The notes beneath the pieces were generated by a model. It did no database searches and was not told the origin of the DNA. It was given only the letters and a program-made list of their open reading frames with translations. From Nevskia ramosa DSM 11499 (GTDB lineage Bacteria > Pseudomonadota > Gammaproteobacteria > Nevskiales > Nevskiaceae): 64,000 nt of DNA. Below, piece by piece: positions 1 to 11,273 of this stretch (within the stretch, counting starts at the first letter, position 1; the number at the start of each line of letters is the position of its first letter). The DNA lies in contig NZ_ATVI01000005.1 of the NCBI RefSeq assembly GCF_000420645.1, positions 852,357 to 916,356 of the forward strand. Reading direction: 5' to 3'. A program made the translations under genes and the position numbers.

Positions 1-2039
1 GGCAGCACGGCGGCGATTTCGGCCGTCGCGTGGTCGAGCTGTTCCCAGACCGGCGACGCGCCGAGCTGCTGGGCGCGCACGCCATGCAGCCAGTTCCAGC
101 TTTCGCGGATCTTGGTTTCCGGCTTGTAATAGGCCGGGTCGTAAACCTGGAAGTAGCGCTGGGCGCGGCCTTCGTTCGACACCAGGGTGCCATCGGCTTC
201 GGCGAAGCTGCCGGCCGACAGCAGCAGCTCGGCACGTTCGGCGGTTTCGGTCATCTGATGATCGACGACGATCAGCCTGGCCTTGGCCAGCACGGCATCG
301 ACACGGGCTTTCGGCGCGCGGCGATAGAGATCGTTCTCGAGCACGACCAGGGTGTCGGCCTTGCCTGATTCGATTGCCTTGAAGGCTTCGTCGATGCTCG
401 GAGCCGCCATCAGCGCGGTGCCGAGGCTGTTCGCTTCCGGGACGATCAGCATCAGCTCGGCGATCTTGCCGCGGGCATGCAGCGCCCAGGCAACGTTGGC
501 GGCGGCATTGATCACCGATTCCGAACCGGCACCGGTACCCGAGACGATCACCGCCTTGGTCGAAGCGAGCAGGGTGTCGGCAATCCGCTGGGCGCGCTCG
601 GTGGTCTCGGCATCGAGGCCGGCAACGGCGGGCGAGGCCGGATCGATGATGTTGGCGACGGCATAGCCGAGGCGGGCGAGATCGGACGGTGCGGCGCGGA
701 TGGTTTCCTTCGCCAGCTCGTCGATGCGCGTGGCATCCGGCGTGGCGATGAAGATCGGGTGCTTGTGGTGCTGACCGATGTCGGCGATCGCGATCGCCTG
801 CCATTCCGGAATGTGCTTCTCGGCGGCCATCTGCGTCGCCTTGCCGCGGGCGACCTGGCGCAGCGCCATCGCCACGCGAGCGGCGGTATTCATCACGTCC
901 TCACCGAGCACGAACGCGGCGTCGGCCGATTCGATGCCGCGCAGGCTTCCGGTCGGTACCGGGCCGGTGCGCAGCACTTCGGCAATGCGCTTGACCAGCA
1001 CGCCCTGGGCAGCGGCGTGGCCATCGAAGTAGTTGCCGGCGCCGACCAGCTGGCGCAGCGCGAAATTCGATTCGAGGCTGGCGCGCGGCGAACCGATACC
1101 GACCACGCCCTTCGCCGTCTTCAGCAGGTTCGCGGCATTGAGCAGCGCGTCATCGACGCTGATCGTCGCGAACTGGCCATCGCGCTTCAGCATCGGCTGG
1201 CGCGGACGATCCTTGTTGTTGACGTAGCCGTAGCCGAAGCGGCCGCGGTCGCACAGGAAGTAATGGTTGACGGTGCCGTTGTAGCGGTTCTCGATGCGAC
1301 GCAGTTCGCCGTAGCGTTCGCCGGGCGAGATGTTGCAGCCCACCGAGCAGCCCTGGCAGATGCTGGGCGCGAACTGCATGTCCCACTTGCGGTTGTAGCG
1401 TTCGCTGTGGGTCTTGTCGGTGAACACGCCGGTCGGGCAGACCTCGGTGAGATTTCCCGAGAATTCCGATTCCAGCACGCCGTCTTCGGCGCGGCCGAAG
1501 TAGACGCGGCTCGCCGAGCCGTAGACGCCGAGATCCTTGCCGCCAGCGTAATCCTTGTAATAACGGACGCAGCGATAGCAGGCGATGCAGCGGTTCATCT
1601 CGTGACCGATGAACGGGCCGAGGTCCTGGTTGTTATGGGTGCGCTTGGTGAAGCGATAGGTGCGGGCGGCATGGCCGGTCATCACGGTCATGTCCTGCAG
1701 ATGGCAATGGCCACCTTCCTCGCAGACCGGGCAGTCGTGCGGATGGTTCGACATCAGCCATTCGACGACGCTCTCGCGGAACGACTTCGACTCGGCGTCG
1801 TCGATGGTGATGTAGGTGCCGTCGCTGGCCGGCGACATGCAGGACATGACGATGCGGCCGGTGGTGTCGTTGACGTCGCGATACTGCTTGACCGCGCACT
1901 GGCGACAGGAGCCGACGCTGCCGAGCGCCGGATGCCAGCAGAAATACGGAATGTCGAGCCCGAGGCTCAGGCAGGCCTGAAGCAGGTTGTCTGCTCCGTC
2001 TACCGTGAATTCCTTGCCGTCTACGTGAATGATGGCCAC
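1..2039 (-). CDS. nuoG: NADH-quinone oxidoreductase subunit G (3' end outside window)
   Basis: This is the large iron-sulfur subunit of complex I, in the cytoplasmic arm that carries electrons from NuoF toward quinone. About 679 codons are present and the frame is open to the left edge, so the C-terminus is missing. The N-terminus has a 2Fe-2S ferredoxin-like domain (YFCWHP, then CRQC), followed by the [15 protein letters not shown] cluster region, [11 protein letters not shown], and CQGCSVGCN of the molybdopterin-oxidoreductase-like part. The chosen start is GTG at 2039, giving [11 protein letters not shown], with AAGGA about 12 bases upstream. It lies 20 bases after nuoF in the nuo operon. 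Identification is secure; the exact start is less so. Confidence 0.95.
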   Translation of the reverse strand, partial: MAIIHVDGKEFTVDGADNLLQACLSLGLDIPYFCWHPALGSVGSCRQCAVKQYRDVNDTTGRIVMSCMSPASDGTYITIDDAESKSFRESVVEWLMSNHPHDCPVCEEGGHCHLQDMTVMTGHAARTYRFTKRTHNNQDLGPFIGHEMNRCIACYRCVRYYKDYAGGKDLGVYGSASRVYFGRAEDGVLESEFSGNLTEVCPTGVFTDKTHSERYNRKWDMQFAPSICQGCSVGCNISPGERYGELRRIENRYNGTVNHYFLCDRGRFGYGYVNNKDRPRQPMLKRDGQFATISVDDALLNAANLLKTAKGVVGIGSPRASLESNFALRQLVGAGNYFDGHAAAQGVLVKRIAEVLRTGPVPTGSLRGIESADAAFVLGEDVMNTAARVAMALRQVARGKATQMAAEKHIPEWQAIAIADIGQHHKHPIFIATPDATRIDELAKETIRAAPSDLARLGYAVANIIDPASPAVAGLDAETTERAQRIADTLLASTKAVIVSGTGAGSESVINAAANVAWALHARGKIAELMLIVPEANSLGTALMAAPSIDEAFKAIESGKADTLVVLENDLYRRAPKARVDAVLAKARLIVVDHQMTETAERAELLLSAGSFAEADGTLVSNEGRAQRYFQVYDPAYYKPETKIRESWNWLHGVRAQQLGASPVWEQLDHATAEIAAVL

Positions 2040-2059
2040 GTGGTGTCGTATTCCTTAGG

Positions 2060-3373
2060 TCAGGCCGCTGCGTGAGTCGCAGTGGTCTTGTCGATCTTCT
2101 TGATCGTGGCTTCGAACTCGCCGCGGAAGAACTTCAGTGCCGATTGCAGCGGCTCCATCGCACCCGGCGCATGGGCGCAGAACGGGCGGCCGGGCGCCAG
2201 GAAGCGGGTCATCTTTTCGAGCATCTCGATGTCGCCCGGGCGGCCTTCGCCGCGTTCCATCGCAACCAGCGTCTTGTAGGTCCACGGCAGGCCGTCACGG
2301 CAGGGCGTGCACCAGCCGCAGGATTCGCGAGCGAAGAAATCTTCCAGATTGCGGACCACGCTGACCATGTTCTGACGGTCATCGACGACCGTGAGCAGGC
2401 CCGTGCCCATGCGCGATCCGGCCTTGGCGATGGTGTCGAAGTCCATCGCCAGATCGAGATGATCCGGGGTCAGGAAATCGGTCGACGCGCCGCCCGGCAG
2501 CCAGGCCTTGAGCTTCAGGCCGTCCTTCATGCCGCCGGCGTGCACTTCGAGGATTTCCCGCGCCGTGGTGCCGATCGGCAGTTCCCACAGGCCGGTCTTC
2601 TTGGCGCGGCCGGAGATGCCGTAAAGCTTGGTTCCGCCGTCCTTGCTCTTGCCCTGGTTCAGGCCCAGGAACCAGGCCGAACCGTTGTTGACGATGTGCT
2701 GGACGTTGCACAGCGACTCGACGTTGTTGACCACCGTCGGCTTGCCCCACAGACCCGCGATCGCCGGGAACGGCGGCTTGGCGCGCGGGTTGGCGCGGCG
2801 GCCTTCCAGCGAATTGATCAGCGCGGTTTCTTCGCCGCAGATGTAGCGGCCGGCACCGGTGTGGACGTGCAGGTCCATGCTCCAGCCGGAGCCGAGAATG
2901 TCCTTGCCGAGAAAGCCGGCGGCGTTCGCTTCGGCAATCGCGGCATTCAGGTTCTTCGCCGCTTCGATGTATTCGCCACGCAGGAAGATGTAAGCGCGAG
3001 TGGCCTGGATCGCATAGCCGGCGACGATCATCGCTTCGACCAGCGAATGCGGATCGGACTCCATCAGCAGGCGATCCTTGAAGGTGCCCGGCTCCATCTC
3101 GTCGGCATTGCAGACCAGGTAGCGGCTGCCCGGTGATTTTTCCAGGCTAGGCACCAGGCCCCATTTGACGCCGGTCGGGAAGCCAGCGCCGCCACGGCCG
3201 CGCAGGTTGGCTTCCTTGACGGTCTTGGTGACATCGCCCGGCGCCATTTCCTTCAGCGCCTTGCGTACCGCGCGGTAACCACCGGCGGCCGAGTATTCCT
3301 TCAGGTTCAGCGGCGCACGACCGGCAACGATGTTGGCGGTCAGTGGCTTGGTTTCGGCGAGGTTTGCAGTCAC
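2060..3373 (-). CDS. nuoF: NADH-quinone oxidoreductase subunit F
   Basis: This subunit of complex I binds NADH and FMN and accepts the hydride from NADH. The 437-residue length is normal. The glycine-rich nucleotide-binding segment [14 protein letters not shown] lies at residues 58-71, and the C-terminal 4Fe-4S ligand motif [12 protein letters not shown] is present near residue 350. The ATG overlaps the end of nuoE by 4 bases, so the two are probably translationally coupled. The partner NuoE is directly upstream and NuoG directly downstream, the standard order. Confidence 0.97.
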   Translation of the reverse strand: MTANLAETKPLTANIVAGRAPLNLKEYSAAGGYRAVRKALKEMAPGDVTKTVKEANLRGRGGAGFPTGVKWGLVPSLEKSPGSRYLVCNADEMEPGTFKDRLLMESDPHSLVEAMIVAGYAIQATRAYIFLRGEYIEAAKNLNAAIAEANAAGFLGKDILGSGWSMDLHVHTGAGRYICGEETALINSLEGRRANPRAKPPFPAIAGLWGKPTVVNNVESLCNVQHIVNNGSAWFLGLNQGKSKDGGTKLYGISGRAKKTGLWELPIGTTAREILEVHAGGMKDGLKLKAWLPGGASTDFLTPDHLDLAMDFDTIAKAGSRMGTGLLTVVDDRQNMVSVVRNLEDFFARESCGWCTPCRDGLPWTYKTLVAMERGEGRPGDIEMLEKMTRFLAPGRPFCAHAPGAMEPLQSALKFFRGEFEATIKKIDKTTATHAAA

Positions 3374-3918
3374 TTGTACTGCTCCAGCAAGGCGGGAATC
3401 GTCTCGGGCGACAGGTTCACGACGGTGTCGTCGTTGATCATCGCGACCGGGCCCTTGTCGCAGGCGCCGAGACAGCAGATCGGCAGCAAGGTGAACCGGT
3501 TGTCCGCGGTGGTCTGGCCGAGGTTGATGCGCAGATGAGCGCTGATCGCTTCGCGAACTTCGTCGTACCCGGTCAGGTAGCAGGAGATGCTGTCGCAGAT
3601 CTTGATCACGTTGCGGCCGACCGGCCGACGGAAGATCAGGTTGTAGAAGGTCGCAACACCTTCGACATCGGCAGCCGGAATGCCGATCAGTTCACCGATC
3701 TTGGCGATCGCGGCGTCCGGCACCCAGCCGTGCTTCTTCTGGACGATCTTCAGCGCGTCGATCGACGCGGCGCGGTTGTCGTCGTAGTGATGCAGGCAGT
3801 GTTCGATCTCGTGCCGTTCCTCATCGGACATCACGTAGGGCGGCGTCGCCGGCAGGCTCTGGCCGGCCACGAGGTCGGCCAGCTTCATAACAGTGGGGGT
3901 CACGTTAGCGGTCGACAT
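3370..3918 (-). CDS. nuoE: NADH-quinone oxidoreductase subunit E
   Basis: This thioredoxin-like 2Fe-2S subunit of the complex I dehydrogenase module pairs with NuoF. At 182 residues it is of usual size. The cluster ligands are visible in [10 protein letters not shown] and CLGACDKGP. The ATG at 3918 overlaps the end of nuoCD by 14 bases; a second Met (MKLADLV, start near 3888) would abolish the overlap and cannot be excluded. Its 3' end overlaps nuoF by 4 bases. Confidence 0.96.
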   Translation of the reverse strand: MSTANVTPTVMKLADLVAGQSLPATPPYVMSDEERHEIEHCLHHYDDNRAASIDALKIVQKKHGWVPDAAIAKIGELIGIPAADVEGVATFYNLIFRRPVGRNVIKICDSISCYLTGYDEVREAISAHLRINLGQTTADNRFTLLPICCLGACDKGPVAMINDDTVVNLSPETIPALLEQYK

Positions 3919-5695
3919 CGGCCATCACGAAGTCAATGGTGGCGAGCAGCATGATCAGATCGGGGATCATGGCTCCCTTGATGATGTAGGGGATCGCCTG
4001 CAGGTGCGGGAAGCTCGGCGTGCGGATGCGCGTGCGGTAGCTCATCGTCGAGCCATCGGACGTCAGGTAATAGCTGTTGATGCCCTTGGTCGCTTCGATC
4101 AGCTGGCAGGACTCGTTCGCCGGCATCACCGGTCCCCAGCTGACGCCGAGGAAGTGGGTGATCAGGGTTTCGATGTCCTTCAGAGTCCGCTCTTTCGGCG
4201 GCGGGCAGGTCAGCGGGTGATCGGCCTTGTACGGGCCGGCCGGCATGTGGCTAAGACACTGGCGGATGATCTTGCAGCTTTCGCGCATCTCGTTGATGCG
4301 GACGATCGCGCGATCGAAAGCATCGCCCTTGCTGCCGAGCGGCACTTCGAACTCGAAGTTCTCGTAGCCCGAATACGGCCGCTTCTTGCGCAGGTCGTAA
4401 TCGACGCCGGTGGCACGCAGGCCGGGGCCGGTGATGCCCCATTCGATGGCTTCTTCGGCGTTGTACTGGGCGACATTGATCGTGCGATTGCGCAGGATCG
4501 AGTTGTCGAGCGCGGCGCGCTGGTATTCATCGAGCCGCTTCGGGAACCAGTCGAGGAATTCCTTGACCTTGCGATCCCAGCCCTGTGGCAGATCGTGAGC
4601 GACGCCGCCGATCCGGAACCAGGCCGGATGCATGCGGAAGCCGCAGATCGACTCGATCACGTCGTAGGCTTTCTGCCGGTCGGTGAACATGAAGAAGATC
4701 GGCGTCATCGCGCCGACGTCCTGGATGAACGTGCCGAGGAACAGCAGGTGCGAGGTGATGCGGAAGAACTCGACCATCATCACGCGGATCGCTTCGACTC
4801 GCGCCGGCACCTTGATCCCCGCCAGGCGCTCGACCGCGAGCACGTACGGCAGGTTGTTCATCACGCCGCCGAGGTAGTCGATGCGGTCGGTGTACGGAAT
4901 GAACGTGTGCCAGGACTGGCGCTCGGCCATCTTCTCGGCACCACGATGGTGGTAGCCGATGTCCGGCACGCAGTCGACGATCTCTTCGCCATCGAGCTGC
5001 AGCACGATGCGGAAGGCACCGTGCGCGGACGGATGGTTCGGGCCGAGATTCAGGAACATGTAGTCATGGTCCTTCTCGGACCGCTTCATGCCCCATTCCT
5101 CGGGGTTGAACATCAGCGCGTTCTGTTCCTCGTCCTGACGACCGGCGGTCAGCAGGTAGGGATCGAACTCGGTCGCGCGCGCCGGATATTCCTTGCGCAG
5201 CGGGTGACCCTTCCAGTAACGCGGCAGCAGGATGCGCTGCAGGTTCGGATGGCCTTCGAACTTGATGCCGAACAGATCCCAGGTTTCGCGCTCGTACCAG
5301 TTGGCGTTGGCCCAGATGTTGGTGATCGACTTGACCACCGGGTACTCGCCGATCAGCGCCACCTTGATGCGAACGTCGGAATTCCGGTCGATCGACAGCA
5401 GGTGATAGAACAGCGTGAAGTCCGACGGCGGCAGACCCTGGCGGTTGCGGCGCATGCGCTCGTCAACGGCGTGGAAGTCCAGCAGCATCTTGTAAGGGTT
5501 GGCGACGTGGTGCTTGAGGAACACCAGCACCGGGTCACGCAGTTCCAGCGGCACCCAGACAGTCGGGCAATCGTCTTTCGAAGCCTGGTAGACGAGGTTG
5601 GTTTCGCCGAAGCGATCGAACAGCTCGCGCACCACTGGCGGCAGCACCACCGGCGGACGGATATTGGGGTTCTTCAGAGGGGCGTCGTCGGCCAT
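3905..5695 (-). CDS. nuoCD: Fused NADH-quinone oxidoreductase subunit C/D
   Basis: This protein joins NuoC (roughly residues 1-190) and NuoD (roughly 200-596), which form the connecting part of complex I next to the quinone site. The NuoC signature is seen around [18 protein letters not shown], and the NuoD part starts with [16 protein letters not shown]. The total length of 596 residues is close to the fused E. coli form (about 600). Many bacteria keep the two genes separate, so the fusion is a modest taxonomic clue. It lies 12 bases after nuoB. Confidence 0.97.
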   Translation of the reverse strand: MADDAPLKNPNIRPPVVLPPVVRELFDRFGETNLVYQASKDDCPTVWVPLELRDPVLVFLKHHVANPYKMLLDFHAVDERMRRNRQGLPPSDFTLFYHLLSIDRNSDVRIKVALIGEYPVVKSITNIWANANWYERETWDLFGIKFEGHPNLQRILLPRYWKGHPLRKEYPARATEFDPYLLTAGRQDEEQNALMFNPEEWGMKRSEKDHDYMFLNLGPNHPSAHGAFRIVLQLDGEEIVDCVPDIGYHHRGAEKMAERQSWHTFIPYTDRIDYLGGVMNNLPYVLAVERLAGIKVPARVEAIRVMMVEFFRITSHLLFLGTFIQDVGAMTPIFFMFTDRQKAYDVIESICGFRMHPAWFRIGGVAHDLPQGWDRKVKEFLDWFPKRLDEYQRAALDNSILRNRTINVAQYNAEEAIEWGITGPGLRATGVDYDLRKKRPYSGYENFEFEVPLGSKGDAFDRAIVRINEMRESCKIIRQCLSHMPAGPYKADHPLTCPPPKERTLKDIETLITHFLGVSWGPVMPANESCQLIEATKGINSYYLTSDGSTMSYRTRIRTPSFPHLQAIPYIIKGAMIPDLIMLLATIDFVMADVDR

Positions 5696-5707
5696 CTGTA
5701 TGCGATC

Positions 5708-6370
5708 TCAGACCGAATCGGGGCTGCGCAGAATCGTCTCCGCATTGCGGGCCGCCTGCTTGCGATCACGCTCGGCCGGCATCGGCTTGCGATAGACGCC
5801 CTGATCACCCACCACCCAAGACAGCGGACGCTGCTCTTCGGCGATCGAGTCCTGCAGCAGCAGCAGCGCCTGCAGGAAGGCTTCCGGGCGCGGCGGGCAA
5901 CCGGGGATGTAGACATCCACCGGCAGGAACTTGTCGACGCCCTGGACCACGGAATAGATGTCGTACATGCCGCCGGAATTGGCGCAGGAACCCATCGAGA
6001 TCACCCAGCGCGGTTCGAGCATCTGCTCGTACAGGCGCTGCACGACCGGGGCCATCTTCTGGAAGCAGGTGCCGGCGATGACGATCAGATCGGCCTGACG
6101 CGGCGAGGCGCGAATGACTTCGGAACCGAAGCGGGCCAGATCGTGGACAGCGGTGAACGCCGTCGCCATTTCCACATAGCAGCAGGAAATGCCGAAGTTG
6201 TAAGGCCAGATCGAGTTCTTGCGGCTCCAGTTGACCAGATCGGACAGCTTGGTCAACACGATGTTCTTGCTGACCTCATCCTCGATGTAGCCCTCGCCGG
6301 AATTGACGCCGGGCGGGGTCGGGGAGTGAGTCTGGCCGTTCTTGTCGATGCGCTTTAAGGCGTATTCCAT
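5708..6370 (-). CDS. nuoB: NADH-quinone oxidoreductase subunit B
   Basis: This subunit carries the N2 4Fe-4S cluster, the last relay before quinone. The ligands appear in [12 protein letters not shown], in [11 protein letters not shown] and in [12 protein letters not shown]. The open frame runs further upstream into nuoA, but the start chosen is ATG at 6370 ([12 protein letters not shown]), which gives 220 residues, leaves 25 bases after the nuoA stop and fits the family length. No strong ribosome binding site precedes it, so coupling to nuoA is likely. Confidence 0.95.
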   Translation of the reverse strand: MEYALKRIDKNGQTHSPTPPGVNSGEGYIEDEVSKNIVLTKLSDLVNWSRKNSIWPYNFGISCCYVEMATAFTAVHDLARFGSEVIRASPRQADLIVIAGTCFQKMAPVVQRLYEQMLEPRWVISMGSCANSGGMYDIYSVVQGVDKFLPVDVYIPGCPPRPEAFLQALLLLQDSIAEEQRPLSWVVGDQGVYRKPMPAERDRKQAARNAETILRSPDSV

Positions 6371-6395
6371 GATCAATGGCGAGGGCGCTGGCTGG

Positions 6396-6854
6396 TCAAT
6401 TCTTGACTGGCGGAGGAGGTACAACCACATCGGCAGGCGGATTTAGCTGCGGCAGGCTGCGGCGGCCGGCGAGCGTTTTCGGCGCCCAGTCCAGACCACC
6501 CAGACGCCAGACATAGACGAGGCCGATCAGCAGCACGGCAATGAAGACGCAGGCCTCGATGTAACCGGCCCAGCCGCTCTCGCGGATCGACACGGCCCAG
6601 GCATACAGGAACACGGCTTCGAGATCGAAGATCACGAAGAACATCGCCACCAGGTAGAACTTGGCCGAAAAGCGCAGATGGCCGCCACCGACGCCGACCA
6701 CACCGGACTCGAACGCCTCGTTCTTCGCCCGGCCGTTGTTGCGGCTGCCGAGCACGGACGAAAGGCCGACCATCAAGGCGACGACGAACAGCACGGCGCC
6801 GACATAGAGGCCGAAGGCCCAGGTTTGGGGGGTGTATGAGCTTATGAATTCCAC
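6396..6854 (-). CDS. nuoA: NADH-quinone oxidoreductase subunit A
   Basis: This small membrane subunit of complex I is the first gene of the nuo operon. Three hydrophobic segments are visible, with the family sequence [13 protein letters not shown] between the first two and [14 protein letters not shown] in the second. The frame is open to 6983, but the first 43 codons look non-coding and would make the protein unusually long. The preferred start is GTG at 6854 with AAGAGAG upstream, giving 152 residues. The start is the uncertain point. Confidence 0.9.
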   Translation of the reverse strand: MEFISSYTPQTWAFGLYVGAVLFVVALMVGLSSVLGSRNNGRAKNEAFESGVVGVGGGHLRFSAKFYLVAMFFVIFDLEAVFLYAWAVSIRESGWAGYIEACVFIAVLLIGLVYVWRLGGLDWAPKTLAGRRSLPQLNPPADVVVPPPPVKN

Positions 6855-7013
6855 GCCCGCTCGCTCTCTTGCAAGATCGTTGGCACTAGCCCTAATCGCG
6901 ATGTCGACTAGCGACAAAACTCCGCGGGAGGGGTCTTTTTTCAGATGATCGGTATGATACGCAGAACACCTACCCGATGACACCCTGTCACGGGCTTTAC
7001 CCGACCTCCTCCC

Positions 7014-8210
7014 TTGTCAAATCTGATCATCCGCCTGAAAACCCAGGAGGACCGCCGCCTGCGCGCCGGCCACCTGTGGATCTACTCCAATGAAATCGAC
7101 ACGGCCCGCACGCCGATCAAGTCGGTCGCCGCTGGCAGCCTGTGCCGCTTCGAGGATGGTCGCGGCAAGCCGATCGGCGCCGGCTACATCAATCCTCAAG
7201 CCCTGCTCTGCGGCCGCCTGCTGACCGGCCAGTACGATGCCGTGTTCGATGCCGAATGGCTGTCGCGCCGGCTGCAGGCCGCCGCCTCGCTGCGCGAGAA
7301 GCTCTACAGCCAGCCGTTCTACCGCCTGGTGTTCGGCGAGGCCGATGGTCTGCCGGGCCTGGTCGTCGATCGCTACGGTGACGTGCTGGTCGTGCAGATC
7401 GGCACCGCCGGCATGGAGCACCTGAAACCGCGCCTGATCGAAGCGCTGCAGTCGACGTTCTCGCCGCGCGGCATCGTGCTGCGCAACGACAGCGCCGCCC
7501 GCGAAGCCGAAAACCTGCCGCTGTACGTCGAAGAAGTCGGCGACGTGCCGGAAACCGTGGTCATCGACGAATCCGGCGTCAAGTTCGAGATCGCCATGCG
7601 CGGCGGCCAGAAAACCGGCTGGTTCTTCGATCAGCGCGACAACCGCGATCGCATGGCCCGCTACATCAAGCCGGATTCCGCCGTGCTCGACGTCTTTTCC
7701 TACGTCGGAGGCTGGGCGCTGCGCGGCCTCGGCCATGGTGCCGCGTCGGCCACCTGCGTCGATTCCTCGGCCCCGGCGCTGGCGGCCGCCGAACGCAATG
7801 CCGCGCTGAACGGCAAGAAGATCGAGACCATCAAGGGCGATGCGCTCGACGTCATGAAGCAGCTGGCTGTCGACGGCCGCCGCTACGATGTCGTGGTCGT
7901 CGATCCGCCGGCGCTGATCAAGCGCAAGCGCGATCACGAGGAAGGCCTCGGCCTGTACGGCCGCCTGAACCGCGCCGCGCTGAACCTGCTGACGCCGGGC
8001 GGCGTGCTGGTGTCCTGCTCCTGCTCGCACCATCTGGCCGCGGACGAACTGCAGCGCGTGCTGCTGCGCGAATCGCGAGCTGCGGCGAAGCGCCTGCAGA
8101 TCCTGGAAACCCTGGAGCAGGGGCCGGATCATCCGGTGCACCCGGCGATTCCGGAAACCCGCTATCTGAAGGGCTACGTGGCCAGCTCGATCAACGAGCA
8201 GTTCTCCTAG
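7014..8210 (+). CDS. rlmI: Class I SAM-dependent rRNA methyltransferase, RlmI family
   Basis: This is a likely 23S rRNA 5-methylcytosine methyltransferase (COG1092). The N-terminal PUA-like domain has the family start ([23 protein letters not shown]). A Rossmann fold follows with FSYVGGW as SAM motif [13 protein letters not shown] as the motif IV region and VSCSCSHH carrying the expected catalytic Cys. The 398-residue length matches E. coli RlmI. The start is TTG at 7014 and has no convincing ribosome binding site. It is divergent from nuoA across about 160 bases that contain a TATGAT hexamer (6953-6958) and a small TGACA/TGTCA dyad (6978-6990). Confidence 0.88.
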   Translation: MSNLIIRLKTQEDRRLRAGHLWIYSNEIDTARTPIKSVAAGSLCRFEDGRGKPIGAGYINPQALLCGRLLTGQYDAVFDAEWLSRRLQAAASLREKLYSQPFYRLVFGEADGLPGLVVDRYGDVLVVQIGTAGMEHLKPRLIEALQSTFSPRGIVLRNDSAAREAENLPLYVEEVGDVPETVVIDESGVKFEIAMRGGQKTGWFFDQRDNRDRMARYIKPDSAVLDVFSYVGGWALRGLGHGAASATCVDSSAPALAAAERNAALNGKKIETIKGDALDVMKQLAVDGRRYDVVVVDPPALIKRKRDHEEGLGLYGRLNRAALNLLTPGGVLVSCSCSHHLAADELQRVLLRESRAAAKRLQILETLEQGPDHPVHPAIPETRYLKGYVASSINEQFS

Positions 8211-8247
8211 CTAGAATTCGCGCGGCCCCTTCGAGACCTTGACAGGC

Positions 8248-9057
8248 ATGCTGACGCACCCTGATTTCAACCCCATCGCGCTGGCGCTCGGGCCGGTCAA
8301 GATCCATTGGTACGGGATCATGTATCTGCTCGGCTTTGCCGGTTTCTACTGGCTGAGCTGCCGGCGCGGTCGTTACGACTGGCTGAAATTCTGGACGCCG
8401 GAACGGGTGTCGGACGTGCTGTTCTACGGCGTGCTCGGGGTGATCCTCGGCGGTCGCATCGGCTACACGTTCTTCTACAACGTCGACAAGGCCGGCGAGC
8501 TGATCTTCCTCAAGGATCCGCTGGTGATCTTCCGGATCTGGGAGGGCGGCATGTCCTTCCACGGTGGCCTGATCGGCGTGCTGGTGGCGATGCAGGTCTA
8601 CGCGTTCCAGCACAAGTTGAGCTTCTGGACGGTCACCGACTTCATTGCCGTGACCGTGCCTTTCGGCCTGCTGACCGGCCGTATCGGCAATTTCATCAAT
8701 GGCGAGCTGTACGGTGCGCCGACTACGCTGCCCTGGGGCATGGTGTTCCCGAAGCTTGGTGACGGCCTGCCGCGCCATCCGAGCATGCTCTACGAAGCGG
8801 GCCTCGAAGGCCTGGCGATGCTGCTGATCCTGTGGTGGTTCGGCTCGAAGCCGCGCCCGCGGATGGCGATCAGCGGCCTGTTCCTGATCCTCTACGGCAG
8901 CTTCCGTTTCGCCGTCGAATTCGTCCGCGTGCCGGACAGCCAGCTTGGCTATCTGTACGGCAGCAGCTGGTTCACGATGGGCATGCAGCTCTGCGTGCCG
9001 ATGCTGCTGGCCGGCATCACGTTCATGATCGTGGCCTACCAACGAAACAAGGTTTGA
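8248..9057 (+). CDS. lgt: Prolipoprotein diacylglyceryl transferase
   Basis: This inner-membrane enzyme transfers diacylglyceryl from phosphatidylglycerol to the lipobox Cys of prolipoproteins. Several hydrophobic segments are visible, with the family sequences [29 protein letters not shown] (the conserved HGGL segment) and [14 protein letters not shown] chose ATG at 8248 (MLTHPDFNP) over the TTG nine bases upstream because the family starts there. thyA begins 4 bases after its stop, as in many gammaproteobacteria. Confidence 0.96.
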   Translation: MLTHPDFNPIALALGPVKIHWYGIMYLLGFAGFYWLSCRRGRYDWLKFWTPERVSDVLFYGVLGVILGGRIGYTFFYNVDKAGELIFLKDPLVIFRIWEGGMSFHGGLIGVLVAMQVYAFQHKLSFWTVTDFIAVTVPFGLLTGRIGNFINGELYGAPTTLPWGMVFPKLGDGLPRHPSMLYEAGLEGLAMLLILWWFGSKPRPRMAISGLFLILYGSFRFAVEFVRVPDSQLGYLYGSSWFTMGMQLCVPMLLAGITFMIVAYQRNKV

Positions 9058-9061
9058 GACG

Positions 9062-9856
9062 ATGCGCCAATACCTCGACCTGATGCAGCTGGTGCTCGAC
9101 ACCGGCACCGAGAAGACCGACCGCACCGGCACCGGCACCCGCTCCGTCTTTGGCCACCAGATGCGCTTCGATCTGGCCAAGGGCTTCCCGATGCTGACGA
9201 CCAAGAAGCTGCATCTGAAGTCGATCGCCGTGGAACTGCTCTGGTTTCTTCGTGGCGACACCAATACCGCGTTCCTGAAAGAGCATGGCGTATCGATCTG
9301 GGACGAATGGGCGGACGAGCAGGGCGAACTCGGCCCGGTCTACGGCCGCCAGTGGCGCAGCTGGCCGACGGCCGACGGCCGTCACGTCGATCAGATCAAG
9401 CAGCTGCTCGAGCAGCTGCGCAAGACGCCTGACTCGCGGCGCCTGCTGGTGTCGGCCTGGAACGTCGGCGAGCTGGACAAGATGGCACTGATGCCCTGCC
9501 ACGCGCTGTTCCAGTTCTATGTCGCCGACGGCAAGTTGAGCTGCCAGCTTTACCAGCGCAGCGCCGATATCTTCCTTGGCGTGCCCTTCAACATCGCCAG
9601 CTACGCGCTGCTGACCTTGATGATCGCCCAGGTCGCCGGGCTGAAGCCCGGCGATTTCGTCTGGACCGGCGGCGACTGCCACCTGTATTCGAATCATCTC
9701 GAACAGGCCCGCTTGCAGCTCAGTCGCGAGCCGAAGGCGCTGCCGACGATGACGATCAATCCGGCAGTCACCGATCTGTTCGGCTTCAAGCTGGAGGACT
9801 TCGTCCTGTCCGGCTACGAGCCGCATCCGCATATCAAGGCTCCCGTCGCGGTCTGA
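9062..9856 (+). CDS. thyA: Thymidylate synthase
   Basis: This enzyme converts dUMP and methylenetetrahydrofolate to dTMP and dihydrofolate. At 264 residues it has the E. coli length. The catalytic cysteine is Cys146 in [11 protein letters not shown], and the folate/dUMP contacts [14 protein letters not shown] and GDCHLYSNH are intact. It sits between lgt and, after one hydrolase gene, folA, which recycles its dihydrofolate product. Confidence 0.98.
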   Translation: MRQYLDLMQLVLDTGTEKTDRTGTGTRSVFGHQMRFDLAKGFPMLTTKKLHLKSIAVELLWFLRGDTNTAFLKEHGVSIWDEWADEQGELGPVYGRQWRSWPTADGRHVDQIKQLLEQLRKTPDSRRLLVSAWNVGELDKMALMPCHALFQFYVADGKLSCQLYQRSADIFLGVPFNIASYALLTLMIAQVAGLKPGDFVWTGGDCHLYSNHLEQARLQLSREPKALPTMTINPAVTDLFGFKLEDFVLSGYEPHPHIKAPVAV

Positions 9857-9866
9857 GAGGTCATCC

Positions 9867-10712
9867 ATGCGCTTCGGACGATGGATCGTTGCCTGCGGTC
9901 TGCTGCTGATCAGCGCTGCGGTTGCCGCGAAGAATCCGCCGTATCCGATGGGCTCGGTCGACGAGCTGTTCCCGCAGCCACCGAAGCCGGTCGAGCACAG
10001 CTACGCGATCGACGACCGGACGATCCACTACTGGCAGATCGGCGACGGCCCGGCGCGCATCCTGTTCCTGCATGGCACGCCGGGCGGCTGGAAAGCCTGG
10101 GCGCATTTCATGGCCGATCCGGAACTGCAGAAGCGGGCGACGATGATCTCCGTCGACCGTCCCGGCTTCGGTGCTTCCGATCCCGGCCGGGTCGCGCCGC
10201 TGATGGCCGATCAGGCGCGCCTACTGGCGCCGCTGCTCGACGGTCCCGGCGCGCCGACCCTGCTGGTCGGCCATTCGCTGGGCGGGCCGATCGCCGCCGA
10301 ACTGGCGATGCGCTATCCCCAACAGGTGCGCGGTGCGGTTCTGGTGGCGCCGTCGATCGATCCGAATACCGAGCAGCCGCGCTGGTACAACGTCGCCATG
10401 ACCCTGTGGCTGGTCAAGCTGATCGCCCCGAAGGACTTCGTCTGGTCGAACCAGGAAATCATGCCGCTGGTGGGCGAGCTGGAAAAGCAGACACCGCGCT
10501 GGGCGAGCCTGAAAATGCCGATCACCGTCCTGCAGGGCGCGAAAGACGAGCTGGTCGATCCACGCACGGCAGCCTATGCCGAAAAGGTGTTGCCGAAGCC
10601 GAACGGCAAGGTCGTTGTCGTTCCGGATCAAGGACATTTCGTGCTGTGGAATCGGCCGGATCTGGTGATCAAGGAAATCATCGATGTGCTGGACCGCACT
10701 GCCCAGCCATGA
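9867..10712 (+). CDS. Alpha/beta hydrolase, probably exported
   Basis: This is an alpha/beta-fold hydrolase of unknown substrate. The first ~20 residues (RWIVACGLLLISAAVAA) look like a cleavable signal peptide, which suggests a periplasmic enzyme. The oxyanion-hole segment LHGTPGG, the nucleophile elbow GHSLGG (Ser137) and the catalytic His257 in DQGHFVLW are present, so it is expected to be active. It lies between thyA and folA and its stop overlaps the folA start (ATGA), so it is cotranscribed although its link to folate metabolism is unclear. Confidence 0.82.
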   Translation: MRFGRWIVACGLLLISAAVAAKNPPYPMGSVDELFPQPPKPVEHSYAIDDRTIHYWQIGDGPARILFLHGTPGGWKAWAHFMADPELQKRATMISVDRPGFGASDPGRVAPLMADQARLLAPLLDGPGAPTLLVGHSLGGPIAAELAMRYPQQVRGAVLVAPSIDPNTEQPRWYNVAMTLWLVKLIAPKDFVWSNQEIMPLVGELEKQTPRWASLKMPITVLQGAKDELVDPRTAAYAEKVLPKPNGKVVVVPDQGHFVLWNRPDLVIKEIIDVLDRTAQP

Positions 10713-11212
10713 ATACCGAGCTGACTCTGATCGCCGCACTGGCGCAGAACCGAGTGATCGGCCGCGACGGTGATCTGCCTTGGCGGCTGCCGGATGACCT
10801 GAAGCGCTTCAAGCGCCTGACCGTTGGCAAGACCGTGCTGATGGGCCGCAAGACCTGGGTGTCGCTCGGCCGTCCGCTGCCGGATCGCGACAACTGGGTG
10901 CTGACCCGCGACGCCACGTTCAAGCCGGCCGGCGCCACGGTGTTTGCCAGCCTCGATCAGGTGCTGAATGCCGGGCAGGGGCGGGAGCTGGTGGTGATCG
11001 GCGGCGCCGAGCTGTATCGCCAGACCTTGCCGCTGGCGACCCGACTGGAACTGACCGAGGTGCTGGCCGAGGTCGAGGGCGACACCCTGTTTCCGGCGAT
11101 CGACGCTGCCCAGTGGCAGACCATCGCCAGCGAAGCCCATCCGGCCGATGAGCGCCACGTCCATGCCTTCCGCTTCGTTACCTTGCAGCGCTCGAAAACG
11201 ATTGAGTCCTGA
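10709..11212 (+). CDS. folA: Dihydrofolate reductase
   Basis: This enzyme reduces dihydrofolate with NADPH and completes the thymidylate cycle with thyA. The 167-residue protein starts MNTELTLIAALAQNRVIG and shows the active-site segment DGDLPWRLPDDLKRFK, the NADPH loop GRKTWVSLGRPLPDR and VIGGAELYRQ. The ATG overlaps the upstream hydrolase stop by 4 bases. A longer open frame upstream in the same phase is a shadow of that hydrolase. Confidence 0.97.
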   Translation: MNTELTLIAALAQNRVIGRDGDLPWRLPDDLKRFKRLTVGKTVLMGRKTWVSLGRPLPDRDNWVLTRDATFKPAGATVFASLDQVLNAGQGRELVVIGGAELYRQTLPLATRLELTEVLAEVEGDTLFPAIDAAQWQTIASEAHPADERHVHAFRFVTLQRSKTIES

Positions 11213-11252
11213 CGCTCGCGGCTGCTATAAAGCCGTCTCAGAACAATTGTTC
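11202..11252 (+). promoter_or_regulatory. Predicted sigma-70 promoter with palindrome upstream of ACBP gene
   Basis: TTGAGT (11202-11207) and TATAAA (11226-11231) are separated by 18 bases, a good sigma-70 layout overlapping the end of folA. Just downstream, GAACAATTGTTC (11241-11252) is a perfect 12-base palindrome at the expected transcription start, a typical place for a repressor operator. The acyl-CoA-binding protein gene starts 22 bases later. The regulator is unknown. Confidence 0.5.
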
Positions 11253-11273
11253 ACATAACCTCGAGAAACCGAC

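Noticed and set aside
477-2075. 532-codon plus-strand frame opposite nuoG
   Set aside because: Shadow of the nuoG coding strand; no family resemblance and no ribosome site.
3893-6358. 821-codon open frame on the plus strand opposite nuoCD/nuoB
   Set aside because: Its composition (His, Arg, Asp, Val rich) is that of an antisense shadow of well-recognised nuo genes in GC-rich DNA.
6855-7013. tRNA gene or other RNA between nuoA and rlmI
   Set aside because: No cloverleaf could be drawn; only a possible -10 hexamer and a short dyad are visible.
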